A DNA stretch of 64,000 nucleotides. Source: Methylotenera_A sp049687015. Lineage in GTDB: Bacteria > Pseudomonadota > Gammaproteobacteria > Burkholderiales > Methylophilaceae. Position numbers and translations under genes: made by a program. Of this stretch, positions 8,390 through 17,022 are shown in pieces. The stretch spans positions 1 to 64,000 of the forward strand of contig JBAVIP010000078.1 of the NCBI GenBank assembly GCA_049687015.1, in the 5' to 3' direction. Below the pieces are notes generated by a model, which was given only the letters and a program-made list of their open reading frames with translations, was not told the DNA's origin and did no database searches. Numbering within the stretch: position 1 is the stretch's first letter; every line of letters begins with the position of its first letter.

Positions 8390-8893
8390 TTAGCTTTTTA
8401 ATAAATCAGGTGCTTGCACGGTAATAATTTTATAACGTGAGGTCTGATTTGACGCTGGCTGGACTAAAGACAAGCGCAACCACCAAATTGCGCCTTTTTT
8501 GATATCAATTTCTGCACCAGAAAAACCGGTTAAATGTGCCACCAGCTCACCCATCCAAGGCTGATGGCCTACAACTAACAGATTTTTTTGTGACGATTCT
8601 AAACCTGCCAAACAATCTAAAACCGCTTGCAAACTAGTATGCGGGCTTAAAGCTTCGCTAATAATCACTTTAGTTTTTAATGCCTCTGCCGTTTGATATG
8701 CACGCACAGCAGGACTGCTTAGCAGTAATGTTTCTTTAGGCAAATATTGTTTCAACCAATGCGCCATCTGCTTAGCCTGGCGCTGTCCTTTTTTGGTTAA
8801 TTCACGCGCCATTTCATTTTCGCTGGATTCAACATCAGCAGGTCTCGCTTCTGCATGGCGCCATAAGAGAATGTTGTTAAAAATAATGGTCAT
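8390..8893 (-). CDS. sixA: Phosphohistidine phosphatase SixA
   Basis: A 167-aa small histidine-phosphatase-superfamily protein. It has the catalytic RHG-type motif WRHAEA (Arg12, His13 as nucleophile), Arg64 in SSPAVRAYQTA, and the second catalytic histidine in VVGHQPWM (His110). In E. coli SixA dephosphorylates phosphohistidine on phosphotransfer proteins. Here it starts 7 bases after the ppk stop, so it is almost certainly co-transcribed with ppk. The last bases converge on the repeat-protein gene at 7793 with only an 18-bp spacer. Family assignment is firm; the substrate in this organism is unknown. Confidence 0.9.
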   Translation of the reverse strand: MTIIFNNILLWRHAEARPADVESSENEMARELTKKGQRQAKQMAHWLKQYLPKETLLLSSPAVRAYQTAEALKTKVIISEALSPHTSLQAVLDCLAGLESSQKNLLVVGHQPWMGELVAHLTGFSGAEIDIKKGAIWWLRLSLVQPASNQTSRYKIITVQAPDLLKS

Positions 8894-8900
8894 TATTATT

Positions 8901-10931
8901 TCAAGAATAGTGCTTAATCAAAGTTTTTTGTGCACTATGCACATTGGCTTTTGTTTCCTGGCGGTACTCACCATTAGAAGTGAGCAACCATGCATCTTCA
9001 GCATCATCCAAATAAGGCTCTATACATTCTTGCATAATGCGAGTTTGCATTTGCGTGTCCAAAATAGGCCAGGCAATCTCAATACGCCTCATCATATTGC
9101 GGCTCATCCAATCGGCGCTAGACAACCACATGCGCCTCACTCCGTCGATTTCAAAATAAAAAACTCTTGAGTGCTCTAAAAATCGTCCCACGATAGAACG
9201 CACACGAATGTGGCCATCAACGCCTGGCGCGTCAACTGGCAAAATACAAGCGCCTCGTATTATCAAATCAATTTCAACCCCTTGCTGTGCTGCATCAATC
9301 AAAGCGCTAACAAGTACGTCGTCCGTTAACGAATTCATTTTGGCGATAATTTTAGCATTTTTACCCAATGCAGTAGCGTGCATTGCCGCTGAAATATTAC
9401 GCAGCATTGCATGTTGTAAATTAAAAGGTGCAACCAATAATTTACGCATAGCTGGCAATTCAACTTGGCTTGTTAAATGCCTAAACACATATTCCACCTC
9501 ACGTGTGAGCGTTAAATCACTGGTGAGCATACAGATATCTGTGTACAGCTTAGCCGTATTGGCGTTGTAATTGCCTGTAGACAAGTGTGCATAACGCTTG
9601 ATACGCTGACCTTCTTTTCGCATGACTAATAGCATTTTGGCATGTGTTTTCAGTCCGACCATGCCATAGACAATCTGCGCACCAATTGCTTCCAGAGATT
9701 CCGCCCAGTTGATATTGGTCTCTTCATCGAAGCGAGCTTGAATTTCTACCACTACCAACACTTCTTTCCCGCGCCGAACTGCTTCTTGTAACAAATTAAA
9801 CGTGCGCATATCGCTACCGGTGCGGTAAATAGTCTGACGAATTGCCAAGACATCTGGATCATAAACCGCTTCGTGTAAAAACTGAATCACCGCATCAAAG
9901 CTTTCATAAGGACGGTGAATCAGCACATCTCCTTGCTTCAGGCGATTAAAAAATGATTCTTGTTTATTCAGTTGCTTAGGCCAGCATGGATTAAAGGGTA
10001 CAAAGCTTAAATCAGCGCCCCGAGCCAAGCCAGTCAACTGAATCAGGCGTCCCAAATTCACTGGTCCTTGCACGCGGTATAAAGAAGCAGGTGGCAAATT
10101 AAATTCTGCCAATAAAAATGCTGACAATCCCTCTGAACAAGCTTTTGAGACTTCCAGCCGCGCCGCTTCACCAAATGGCCTTTGTGCTAACTCTTGACGT
10201 AAGGCACTCGGCAAATCACTCATATCATCTTCATCCAAGGCCAAATCTGAGTGACGCGTTACCCTAAATTGTGAATAACTGAGTATTTCTCTGCCCGCAA
10301 ATAAGTCTGGCAAGTGCGCGCCAATAATACTGGTTAGCGTAATGAACTCCTGATGTGTGGAGCCATTTTTGGGAAGTTGTATAATCCTTGGGAGTGCGCG
10401 TGGCACCCGGATAATACTCACAGTGGGCGCAGCGCTGTTCAGTTCTGGGGCCAGCTCTACAATAAAATGCAAAGCCTTGCTAGCCACCAACGGAAATGGA
10501 TGCGCACGATCTAGTGCAATAGGGAGCAACAGTGGCTTTACATTTGCCTCAAAATAATTGGCCACCCATTTTTTTTGATTTTCGGTACGATCATTGCCCG
10601 CTACAATATCAATACCAGCATCTTTTAATGCTGGCATGAGCTCATCGTTAAATATGGCGTATTGGCGATCTACTAATGCGTGCGCTCGTTGAGAGACCTC
10701 GCTAAAGGTACTTTCCGTAACTAATCCTCTTTTTATGCCTGCCCGCATTGCCGCTAATTGGGCGTCCATGCGTACCTCAAAAAACTCGTCCAGATTAGAA
10801 GCGACAATGCACAGATATTTTAAACGCTCTATTAACGGATAATCTTGCTTTTGAGCTAGCTTTAAGACGCGATCATTAAAGCTGAGAATGCTTAAATCGC
10901 GGTCCAAGAGTTTTAATTTGGATACTGTCAT
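8901..10931 (-). CDS. ppk1: Polyphosphate kinase 1
   Basis: A 676-aa PPK1, the reversible ATP:polyphosphate phosphotransferase that builds polyphosphate. The N-terminal domain begins with RDLSILSFNDRVL and SNLDEFFEVR. The catalytic phospholipase-D-like domains carry the two histidines: KTHAK with His430 (the autophosphorylated histidine by alignment with E. coli His435) and YAHLSTGNYN with His449. Length is normal. It is the first gene of ppk-sixA and has a 63-bp spacer to tcdA that contains an exact 12-bp repeat. It faces ppx across the repeat-protein gene. Confidence 0.97.
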   Translation of the reverse strand: MTVSKLKLLDRDLSILSFNDRVLKLAQKQDYPLIERLKYLCIVASNLDEFFEVRMDAQLAAMRAGIKRGLVTESTFSEVSQRAHALVDRQYAIFNDELMPALKDAGIDIVAGNDRTENQKKWVANYFEANVKPLLLPIALDRAHPFPLVASKALHFIVELAPELNSAAPTVSIIRVPRALPRIIQLPKNGSTHQEFITLTSIIGAHLPDLFAGREILSYSQFRVTRHSDLALDEDDMSDLPSALRQELAQRPFGEAARLEVSKACSEGLSAFLLAEFNLPPASLYRVQGPVNLGRLIQLTGLARGADLSFVPFNPCWPKQLNKQESFFNRLKQGDVLIHRPYESFDAVIQFLHEAVYDPDVLAIRQTIYRTGSDMRTFNLLQEAVRRGKEVLVVVEIQARFDEETNINWAESLEAIGAQIVYGMVGLKTHAKMLLVMRKEGQRIKRYAHLSTGNYNANTAKLYTDICMLTSDLTLTREVEYVFRHLTSQVELPAMRKLLVAPFNLQHAMLRNISAAMHATALGKNAKIIAKMNSLTDDVLVSALIDAAQQGVEIDLIIRGACILPVDAPGVDGHIRVRSIVGRFLEHSRVFYFEIDGVRRMWLSSADWMSRNMMRRIEIAWPILDTQMQTRIMQECIEPYLDDAEDAWLLTSNGEYRQETKANVHSAQKTLIKHYS

Positions 10932-10942
10932 AGGTAAATATC

Positions 10943-10976
10943 TTATGACAGTTTATATGCTTAATTATGACAGTTT
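10943..10976 (-). promoter_or_regulatory. Two CTGTCAT half-sites upstream of ppk
   Basis: The 12-mer TTATGACAGTTT occurs exactly twice (10943-10954 and 10965-10976), 22 bp apart. On the minus strand each reads AAACTGTCATAA, containing CTGTCAT, the PhoB half-site. A third, inverted copy of the core overlaps the ppk start codon (10924-10932). PhoB sites normally repeat at 11 bp, so the 22-bp period is two steps with a poor middle unit. PhoB binding is therefore plausible but unproven. Confidence 0.5.
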
Positions 10977-10994
10977 TATGAATCTTGCATTTAT

Positions 10995-11807
10995 TTAGCC
11001 AGCACGCCTATTCAGCAATTGCTGCAACACCAAGCTCGCCGCGGCAAAGCCAAAAGACGCGGTGACGCATACACTGGAACCATAACCCGCACAGTTAAGA
11101 CCTGTGATTGAATTATCAACATCGCCAGCATCCGCATCACAGCTTGCTTCTGGCTTGATGATCTGCTCATCAGAATAGATGGCTGGTATGCCGAATCTGG
11201 CGGGCCTTTTGCCGCTCGTTGCTTTGGGAAAATGAAAATCACGACGCAACTGGTTACGCACTTTGGCGAGCAGTTTATCGCCTTGCACATCAGCCAAATC
11301 GGCTACTTTTATTTTAGTTGTGTCCAGCCGCCCGCCCGCGCCACCGGTGGTAATCAGGGCTAATTTATTGGCACGGCAATATGCCGCTATCGCGACTTTG
11401 GCCTTTGCATCATCAATCGCATCCAGCACAACATCAAAACCGCGATTAAGCATGCTTTCAACATTTTCGGCTGTTACGAAATTCTCTATCTCATACACTG
11501 TGGCGAGCGGGTTAATAGCGCAAATGCGCTCTGCCATAGCCGTGACTTTGGCCTTACCAAACTCGCCTTCCAAGGCATGGACTTGGCGATTCACATTCGA
11601 TTCTGCAATATTGTCAAGGTCAATCAGCGTAATTGTGCCAATCGCGTTACGGGCAAGCGCCTCAGCTGCCCAGCTGCCAACGCCGCCTATGCCGATCACA
11701 CATACATGTGCGGCTTGTAATTTGGGCAAACCAGCTTCACCATATAACCGCCTAAGCCCGCCGAACCTGCGATTTAAATCTGGATGCTCAAAATCAGTTG
11801 CTTCCAT
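10995..11807 (-). CDS. tcdA: tRNA threonylcarbamoyladenosine dehydratase
   Basis: A 270-aa ThiF/E1-like enzyme of the TcdA (CsdL/YgdL) type, which cyclises the t6A modification at tRNA position 37 in an ATP-dependent step. The nucleotide-binding loop IGIGGVGSWAAEALAR begins at residue 38. LIDLDNIAESNVNRQ supplies the acidic and Arg/Gln residues that contact ATP and Mg, and the family segments VLDAIDDAKAK and TTGGAGGRLDPT-like (here GGRLDTTKI) follow. The long C-terminal segment with ASCDADAGD and NCAGYGSSVCVTASFG fits TcdA rather than MoeB or ThiF. It follows acpS by 18 bases, so it may close the lepA-to-acpS string. Confidence 0.92.
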   Translation of the reverse strand: MEATDFEHPDLNRRFGGLRRLYGEAGLPKLQAAHVCVIGIGGVGSWAAEALARNAIGTITLIDLDNIAESNVNRQVHALEGEFGKAKVTAMAERICAINPLATVYEIENFVTAENVESMLNRGFDVVLDAIDDAKAKVAIAAYCRANKLALITTGGAGGRLDTTKIKVADLADVQGDKLLAKVRNQLRRDFHFPKATSGKRPARFGIPAIYSDEQIIKPEASCDADAGDVDNSITGLNCAGYGSSVCVTASFGFAAASLVLQQLLNRRAG

Positions 11808-11825
11808 TAATTTTCAAGCACCGCT

Positions 11826-12203
11826 TTAAATTTCCAGAACTACGAACGCAGCAGCCAAATTCTTTTCATCACTAATGCTGATGTGGGTTTTCGTGATGTT
11901 TTTGGCTTGCAAAAAAACCTGTAATTCTGCTGCTAGAATCAAAATCGGTTTGCCTAATTCGTCATGTGAAATCGCGATGTTTTGAAAAGTGGCTGGCGCA
12001 CGCAACCCTGTGCCTAATGCTTTTGAAAACGCCTCTTTTGCAGCAAAACGTTTGGCTAAAAACCGTGGCTGGATGTGCGACTCTTGATAACTTGCTAATT
12101 CGCTATCCGCCAGAATGCGCTTGGCGAAATCATCGCCGAACTGTTCAATGGAAGCTTCAATGCGCGCCACTTCCACGATATCTGTGCCAATACCAAAAAT
12201 CAT
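11826..12203 (-). CDS. acpS: Holo-[acyl-carrier-protein] synthase
   Basis: A 125-aa AcpS that transfers phosphopantetheine from CoA to a serine of acyl carrier protein. Mg-binding residues are present: Asp8 in GIGTDIVEV and Glu57 in FAAKEAFSKALG. The basic RFLAKRFAAKEA block is the family hallmark. Length is typical. Its start overlaps the pdxJ stop by four bases, the same pairing found across proteobacteria, implying translational coupling. Confidence 0.96.
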   Translation of the reverse strand: MIFGIGTDIVEVARIEASIEQFGDDFAKRILADSELASYQESHIQPRFLAKRFAAKEAFSKALGTGLRAPATFQNIAISHDELGKPILILAAELQVFLQAKNITKTHISISDEKNLAAAFVVLEI

Positions 12204-12934
12204 CTTAAGCCAGACGCAGCTTCTTTGATTAGTGATTTCATCTCAGCGACAGCATTATCCCAGCCCACGAAAATCGCATGTGCAACAATGGCGTGGCCGA
12301 TATTTAGTTCTTCCAAACCTGGAATCACCGCGATTTCATGCACGTTATGGTAATGCAAACCATGGCCTGCGTTTACCACCAAGCCCAATTTTTGCGCATG
12401 CGCAATTGCTTGTTTAATGCGCGCCAACTCTACCGCTTTTTCAGCTTCGTTTTCTGCATCGGCAAATGCACCGGTGTGGATTTCAATTACTGGTGCGCCA
12501 GTTTTTTTAGCCATGTCAATTTGGTGGCTATCCGGCCCAATGAAGAGGGAAACGCGAATGCTATGCGCAGCCAGTTTTTTGCATGCGGCTTGCACTTTGT
12601 CAAAATGAGACACAACATCCAGCCCGCCTTCCGTCGTGCGCTCCTCGCGCCGCTCGGGCACCAGGCATACGTCTTGCGGCTTGACCTGGCAGGCGATGCC
12701 TATCATCTCATCCGTCACCGCGCATTCCAGATTCATCTTGGTCTGCAGCAGTGGCCGCAGCGCGAAAATGTCAGCATCCTGCATGTGGCGACGGTCTTCA
12801 CGCAGATGCAAGGTGATACTATCTGCACCCGATTGCTCGGCACGCAGCGCAGCCTGCACCACGCTGGGATATTTGGTGCCACGTGCCTGGCGGATAGTAG
12901 CCACGTGGTCAATGTTGACACCTAGTTTAATCAT
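12200..12934 (-). CDS. pdxJ: Pyridoxine 5'-phosphate synthase
   Basis: A 244-aa TIM-barrel enzyme that condenses 1-deoxy-xylulose 5-phosphate with 3-amino-2-oxopropyl phosphate, the last ring-forming step of vitamin B6 synthesis by the DXP-dependent route. Seen motifs are GVNIDHVATIRQARG (Asn7, Asp9, His10), LHLREDRRH (His43, Arg45, His50), ECAVTDEM and the C-terminal NIGHAIVAHA. It lies between recO and acpS as in most proteobacteria, with a 28-bp spacer to recO and a 4-bp overlap with acpS. Confidence 0.97.
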   Translation of the reverse strand: MIKLGVNIDHVATIRQARGTKYPSVVQAALRAEQSGADSITLHLREDRRHMQDADIFALRPLLQTKMNLECAVTDEMIGIACQVKPQDVCLVPERREERTTEGGLDVVSHFDKVQAACKKLAAHSIRVSLFIGPDSHQIDMAKKTGAPVIEIHTGAFADAENEAEKAVELARIKQAIAHAQKLGLVVNAGHGLHYHNVHEIAVIPGLEELNIGHAIVAHAIFVGWDNAVAEMKSLIKEAASGLR

Positions 12935-12962
12935 TTAAACTTTCCAAAATTAAAATCACTTT

Positions 12963-13718
12963 CTAAATTGTTTGTAAGTCTATTAACAATTGCCGTGTAT
13001 GCAACGGCTTATCACCCAAATAGTGCGCCAACAAATAGCGCATCAGCTGCTTACTTTGTTGCTGCGTTTGCACACTACTGTAGCCATTATTCGCCATATC
13101 CAACAAGGTTTTACCGCTCAATTGTACGCCATTTCTGGTTACGCCTCGCTCATAAGCACCTAGTTCACAAGCACCATATTCTGCCTCATAGCGATAGGTT
13201 TTATTCGCCACTATTTCCAGCCCATTCTCGTCTTGCAACAATGGCACAGCGTAGCCCATTTCTTGCAATAACTTCAACTCAAACCGACGCAAAATAGTTG
13301 CCAAGTCTGTGCTATTAGTGAGCGTTTGCATCGTGTTTGCGTAGTATTCAAACAAGGTTTCATGCGCATCTTCGCGAGGAAGTAAGCGAAGCAGTAGCTC
13401 GTTCATGTAAAACCCGCACATCAGCGCTTCGCCCTTTATCAGCGTCAGCCCTGCGCTCCAATCCAAGCTGTGCAAGGTTTTAAGCTCATTTTTGCCAGAC
13501 CACGCGCCGCTTAACATTTGAAACGATTGCAGCATGCCGCGCATAGCAGAGCGCGGTCTGCGTGCGCCTTTGGCTACTGCGGCAATGCGCCCAAATCGCT
13601 TGCTGAAAAGCTCAACTACCAGGCTGGTTTCTTTGAATGGATAGGTATGCAGCACATACACAGCTTGATTATCTTCGCGATGATTGCCTAGACGACTTGA
13701 TTCTGACCTGATCACCAT
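12963..13718 (-). CDS. recO: DNA repair protein RecO
   Basis: A 251-aa recombination mediator that works with RecF and RecR to load RecA on SSB-coated gaps. The N-terminal OB fold is seen as QAVYVLHTYPFKETSLVV and FGRIAAVAKGARRPRS. A helical domain follows (FYMNELLLRLLPRED, FELKLLQEMGY) and the C-terminus is RYLLAHYLGDKPLHTRQLL. The four-Cys zinc site of some RecO proteins is not intact. I start at ATG 13718, two bases after the preceding stop. A TTG at 13724 in frame would add two residues and overlap that stop. Confidence 0.93.
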   Translation of the reverse strand: MVIRSESSRLGNHREDNQAVYVLHTYPFKETSLVVELFSKRFGRIAAVAKGARRPRSAMRGMLQSFQMLSGAWSGKNELKTLHSLDWSAGLTLIKGEALMCGFYMNELLLRLLPREDAHETLFEYYANTMQTLTNSTDLATILRRFELKLLQEMGYAVPLLQDENGLEIVANKTYRYEAEYGACELGAYERGVTRNGVQLSGKTLLDMANNGYSSVQTQQQSKQLMRYLLAHYLGDKPLHTRQLLIDLQTI

Positions 13719-13720
13719 GA

Positions 13721-14200
13721 TCAATCCAGTTCAGCTAAGCTTTGTAAAATCTCGTCTTCGGCTTTTTGAATCAGCAAAGGCACCAGCATTTTGGGGATTC
13801 CTGGCACTTCCGCGCTTGAAAACAGAATCATGGCGTACTTAATTTCGTCTTCGGTATGAATGGACGTGAACTTGCCAAAACCATATCTCGAATTGCGCAT
13901 GAGCTGCCATGCACCTTTGGGCTCGGCATATTCTGGCTTATCAAAATGATGCCTAATTTCTTCAGTCGCCACACTTTTTAACGGATAATCGCCATTGTCC
14001 GCCAAAATCACCCAGCCCATTTCACCACTCTTGCTGGTATTTTTTAGCTGGTACAAATACCATTCATTTTCTTCATAAACAAGGTGAAACACATTATTGA
14101 CAGCGCCAGTTTTTTTATTTTTGGCATAATAAACACCTTGGTCATCCAGTTCGATAGGCTTACCATAAATCGGTAGATTAAAAACGTTACTATCAGACAT
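13721..14200 (-). CDS. Unrecognised gene between era and recO
   Basis: A 159-aa soluble protein that I cannot assign. It is acidic, rich in aromatic residues and Glu, has no signal peptide or Cys, and reads as an alternating beta/helix fold: GVYYAKNKKTGAVNNVFHLVYEE, EWYLYQLKN, a central SRYGFGKFTSIHTEDE, and a C-terminal helix PLLIQKAEDEILQSLAELD. It sits inside the otherwise conserved era-recO junction, 15 bases after era and directly abutting recO, so it is co-transcribed with them. In most betaproteobacteria era and recO are adjacent, so this looks like a lineage-specific insertion. Confidence 0.75.
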   Translation of the reverse strand: MSDSNVFNLPIYGKPIELDDQGVYYAKNKKTGAVNNVFHLVYEENEWYLYQLKNTSKSGEMGWVILADNGDYPLKSVATEEIRHHFDKPEYAEPKGAWQLMRNSRYGFGKFTSIHTEDEIKYAMILFSSAEVPGIPKMLVPLLIQKAEDEILQSLAELD

Positions 14201-14215
14201 TGCTAATATCCTTGG

Positions 14216-15121
14216 CTAATACCCTAAACTTTTTAACGCCCTTTCATCATCCGCCCAACCGCCTTTGACCTTCACCCAGGTTTCTAAGTACACTTTGCTG
14301 CCAAACAGCTTTTCCATATCTTGGCGCGCCTCGGTAGAAATTTGTTTCATTTTCTCACCATTTTTACCAATTAGCATCGGTTTTTGGCTATCTTTATCCA
14401 CAATAATCGCGGCAAAAATCCGACGCAAATTTTTCACTACTTCAAATTTTTCAATTTCAACAGTCACTGAATAAGGTATTTCGTCACCCAGTAATCTGAA
14501 TATTTTTTCGCGGATGAGTTCTGCGGCTAAAAAACGCTCATTTTTGTCAGTAAGTTCGTCTTCACCATAAATGGCGGGCTGTTCTGGCAGGTACTTGCGT
14601 GTTTCTGATAGCAACTCATCCAAATGTAGACTTTTTTTGGCACTAACAGGGATAATACCCACAAATGGATATAACAAATCAAAGTCTTGTATTAAAGGCA
14701 ATAAATTATTTTTGTCACCCATTAAATCAGATTTATTTACCACCAAAAATACAGGTTTGTCTTTAGGCAACAAACTCAACACTTTTTTGTCGGCATCGCC
14801 CAGCTTCATTGGCTCGATAACAAACAGCACCACATCGACCTCTGTCAGCACTTGCGTGACAGTTTTATTCAATCCTTTATTGAGTGCATTCAAGTGTTTT
14901 TGCTGAAATCCAGGCGTATCCACAAATAAAAACTGTGTGTCTCCGGTAGTATGGATACCTAACAAACGATGGCGCGTAGTCTGCGCTTTGCGCGAAGTAA
15001 TCGCTAACTTCATGCCCAGAATATGGTTAAGCAATGTAGATTTACCTACATTGGGGCGCCCTACAATGGCGACTGTGCCACATCTGAATGCTTTGTCGGC
15101 TGCGCTTGGATTCTGTGTCAT
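14216..15121 (-). CDS. era: GTPase Era
   Basis: A 301-aa Ras-like GTPase that assists 16S rRNA 3'-end maturation and 30S assembly. The P-loop GRPNVGKST lies at 21-29, DTPGF at 68-72 and NKSD near 131-134. The C-terminal KH domain includes IGKNGEKMKQI and ends with the helix typical of Era (WADDERALKSLGY). It lies 18 bases after rnc, the classic rnc-era pair. Length and domain order are normal. Confidence 0.98.
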   Translation of the reverse strand: MTQNPSAADKAFRCGTVAIVGRPNVGKSTLLNHILGMKLAITSRKAQTTRHRLLGIHTTGDTQFLFVDTPGFQQKHLNALNKGLNKTVTQVLTEVDVVLFVIEPMKLGDADKKVLSLLPKDKPVFLVVNKSDLMGDKNNLLPLIQDFDLLYPFVGIIPVSAKKSLHLDELLSETRKYLPEQPAIYGEDELTDKNERFLAAELIREKIFRLLGDEIPYSVTVEIEKFEVVKNLRRIFAAIIVDKDSQKPMLIGKNGEKMKQISTEARQDMEKLFGSKVYLETWVKVKGGWADDERALKSLGY

Positions 15122-15139
15122 TTAGTTAGGTTTTTTCAT

Positions 15140-15817
15140 TTAATTTTTTGGCTTTTTTAATTTTTCCAATGCGAATTGTGCGGCCTGCTGTTCGGCAACG
15201 CGTCGGCTGGTGCCTTCTCCAACCGTTGTGATGTCAAGCTTTTCAATGACACATTCCATTTTAAAAGTTTGCGCATGCGCTTCGCCTTCAATCGACACCA
15301 CGTTGTAATCTGGCAACTCTAATTTTTTGCCTTGCAGGTATTCCTGCAACTGCGATTTTGCGTCCTTATCAATCACCTTAGGGTCGATACTAGTAAGTCT
15401 TTCTTCATACAGCTTAAGCACCAAAGCTTCTGCTTCCGAAAACCCGCCATCCACATATACCGCACCAATAATGGCTTCCAGAGCATCTGCCAATATGGAT
15501 GGGCGCCTCCAGCCGGCACTTTTAAGCTCGCCTTCACCCAATTTTAACACGTCACCCATATTCAAACTAAAAGCAATTTCAGCAAGGCTGGATTCTTTAA
15601 CAAGTTGCGCCCGCAAACGACTTAAATCACCTTCCGGCAGCTTGGAAAAACGAATATAAAGTTGATTGGCAATAATGAAGTTCAGCGCGCCATCACCCAA
15701 AAATTCCAGGCGCTCGTTATTGTTGGCGGCAAAACTACGATGCGTAAGCGCCTGTGTAAGTAGCACAGGATTTTTAAATTGATAGCCAATGCCCTTAATG
15801 AGACGATCTAACGACAT
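15140..15817 (-). CDS. rnc: Ribonuclease III
   Basis: A 225-aa double-strand-specific endoribonuclease that processes rRNA precursors and many mRNAs. The signature NERLEFLGDGAL lies at 34-45, with catalytic Glu38 and Asp42. The second acidic pair is in LADALEAIIGAVYVDGG (about 108-124). The double-stranded-RNA-binding domain fills about 150-225 with the basic KK ending. It is located between the DUF4845 gene and era, as expected. Confidence 0.98.
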   Translation of the reverse strand: MSLDRLIKGIGYQFKNPVLLTQALTHRSFAANNNERLEFLGDGALNFIIANQLYIRFSKLPEGDLSRLRAQLVKESSLAEIAFSLNMGDVLKLGEGELKSAGWRRPSILADALEAIIGAVYVDGGFSEAEALVLKLYEERLTSIDPKVIDKDAKSQLQEYLQGKKLELPDYNVVSIEGEAHAQTFKMECVIEKLDITTVGEGTSRRVAEQQAAQFALEKLKKPKN

Positions 15818-15828
15818 GCTGCCAAAAC

Positions 15829-16200
15829 TTATTTTGCAGTGGTAGCATTAAAATCAAGCAACACGCGGACGTTGGCTACAATCGGCAGGGTGACTTGATA
15901 TTCAGCAGTTACTACATTGCCAGATTCACCTTTTTCTATGACTAAATCTGAACCTTTAATTACTGTGATATAGCCAATGTCAGCGCCTTTATCAAATTCT
16001 TCGACAATCTCTTTTTTGCTCATTTCATTAAAGTTAGGCTCATTAGCAATTTTATTAACGATTTTTTTCACTCCAAAAAACTCAATGTAAGCTGGCGCCA
16101 TCTTCATCCCCAGCACGGCCAAAAAAATAACCGCCGCAATTACCAATACCAAACCTATAAACGTCATACCTTTTTGTTTGTTTTCAGTCATGTTTTGCAT
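15829..16200 (-). CDS. DUF4845 single-pass membrane protein
   Basis: A 123-aa protein with a short cytoplasmic start (NKQKGM), one transmembrane helix (about 13-32, TFIGLVLVIAAVIFLAVLGM) and a periplasmic domain containing MAPAYIEFFGVKKIV. It is the DUF4845 protein regularly found between lepB and rnc in betaproteobacteria. No function is known. The pilin-like GMTFIGLVLV start is a feature of the family and is not evidence that it is a pilin. Confidence 0.9.
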   Translation of the reverse strand: MQNMTENKQKGMTFIGLVLVIAAVIFLAVLGMKMAPAYIEFFGVKKIVNKIANEPNFNEMSKKEIVEEFDKGADIGYITVIKGSDLVIEKGESGNVVTAEYQVTLPIVANVRVLLDFNATTAK

Positions 16201-16233
16201 ATGCTACTCCCTTAATATATTGAGGTATCAATT

Positions 16234-17013
16234 CTAATGGATTGCGTTACCAATTCTGCCAAATTTATCGAGATTAAACCAGATAAAAAATGCCCTGCCC
16301 ACCAGGTTATGTTCTGGCACGAAGCCCCACACACGGCTATCTGCGCTGTTGTCACGGTTATCGCCCATGGCAAAATAACTGTCTTCAGGCACCGTTATCG
16401 TCTCACCATCCTGTAGTTTAGCACCTGGCGCATCCGGCTTGTATTGATTAGGAATATCATGAATCAAGATATCGTGCCGCACATCACCTAATTGTTCTTT
16501 TGAGCGGCGCGCGCTGATGATATTAGCGCCTTCCATTTCATATTCATAATTATCTTCAAATTTCACATCCAGTTTTTTACCATTAACAATCAAATGCTTA
16601 TCCTGATATTGAATTTTATCGCCAGGCAACCCGACTACGCGCTTGATATAATCAATTGTTGGTTCTGGCGGATAGTGAAACACAAAAACATCGCCGCGCT
16701 TTGGGTGATTCATCTCAAAAAAAGTGTTATTTAAAATTGGTACACGCAAGCCATAAGTGTATTTATTCACCAGAATATAATCGCCCGCCAGCAAAGTCGG
16801 CATCATCGAGCCCGATGGAATTTTAAACGGCTCCACCAAAAACGAGCGCAGTAAAAACACCAGCAAAATCACAGGAAAAAAACTTTTGGCGTATTCCACG
16901 TACCAGGGCTCAGCAACGCCTACAGGCCGTTTTTTACGCAACACAGCAATATCCAGCAGCCAAATAATGCCCGTAATCAGTAATATCACCACCATAAATA
17001 ACGCAAAATACAT
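16234..17013 (-). CDS. lepB: Signal peptidase I
   Basis: A 259-aa inner-membrane serine protease that cleaves signal peptides from exported proteins. It has two N-terminal transmembrane segments (about 3-22 and 43-60). The Ser/Lys catalytic dyad is present as PSGSMMPTL with Ser69, and YIKRVVGLPGD with Lys124. The conserved GDNRDNSADSRVWGFVP lies near the C-terminus. It begins 9 bases after lepA, an almost universal bacterial pairing. Confidence 0.97.
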   Translation of the reverse strand: MYFALFMVVILLITGIIWLLDIAVLRKKRPVGVAEPWYVEYAKSFFPVILLVFLLRSFLVEPFKIPSGSMMPTLLAGDYILVNKYTYGLRVPILNNTFFEMNHPKRGDVFVFHYPPEPTIDYIKRVVGLPGDKIQYQDKHLIVNGKKLDVKFEDNYEYEMEGANIISARRSKEQLGDVRHDILIHDIPNQYKPDAPGAKLQDGETITVPEDSYFAMGDNRDNSADSRVWGFVPEHNLVGRAFFIWFNLDKFGRIGNAIH

Positions 17014-17022
17014 ACTTAACCT

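Noticed and set aside
11263..11829. 188-codon plus-strand open frame opposite tcdA
   Set aside because: Antisense to a conserved gene; no ribosome site and low-complexity Ser/Ala content.
12338..12925. 195-codon plus-strand open frame opposite pdxJ
   Set aside because: Antisense to a conserved enzyme; its composition is that of a complementary-strand artefact and no domain is visible.
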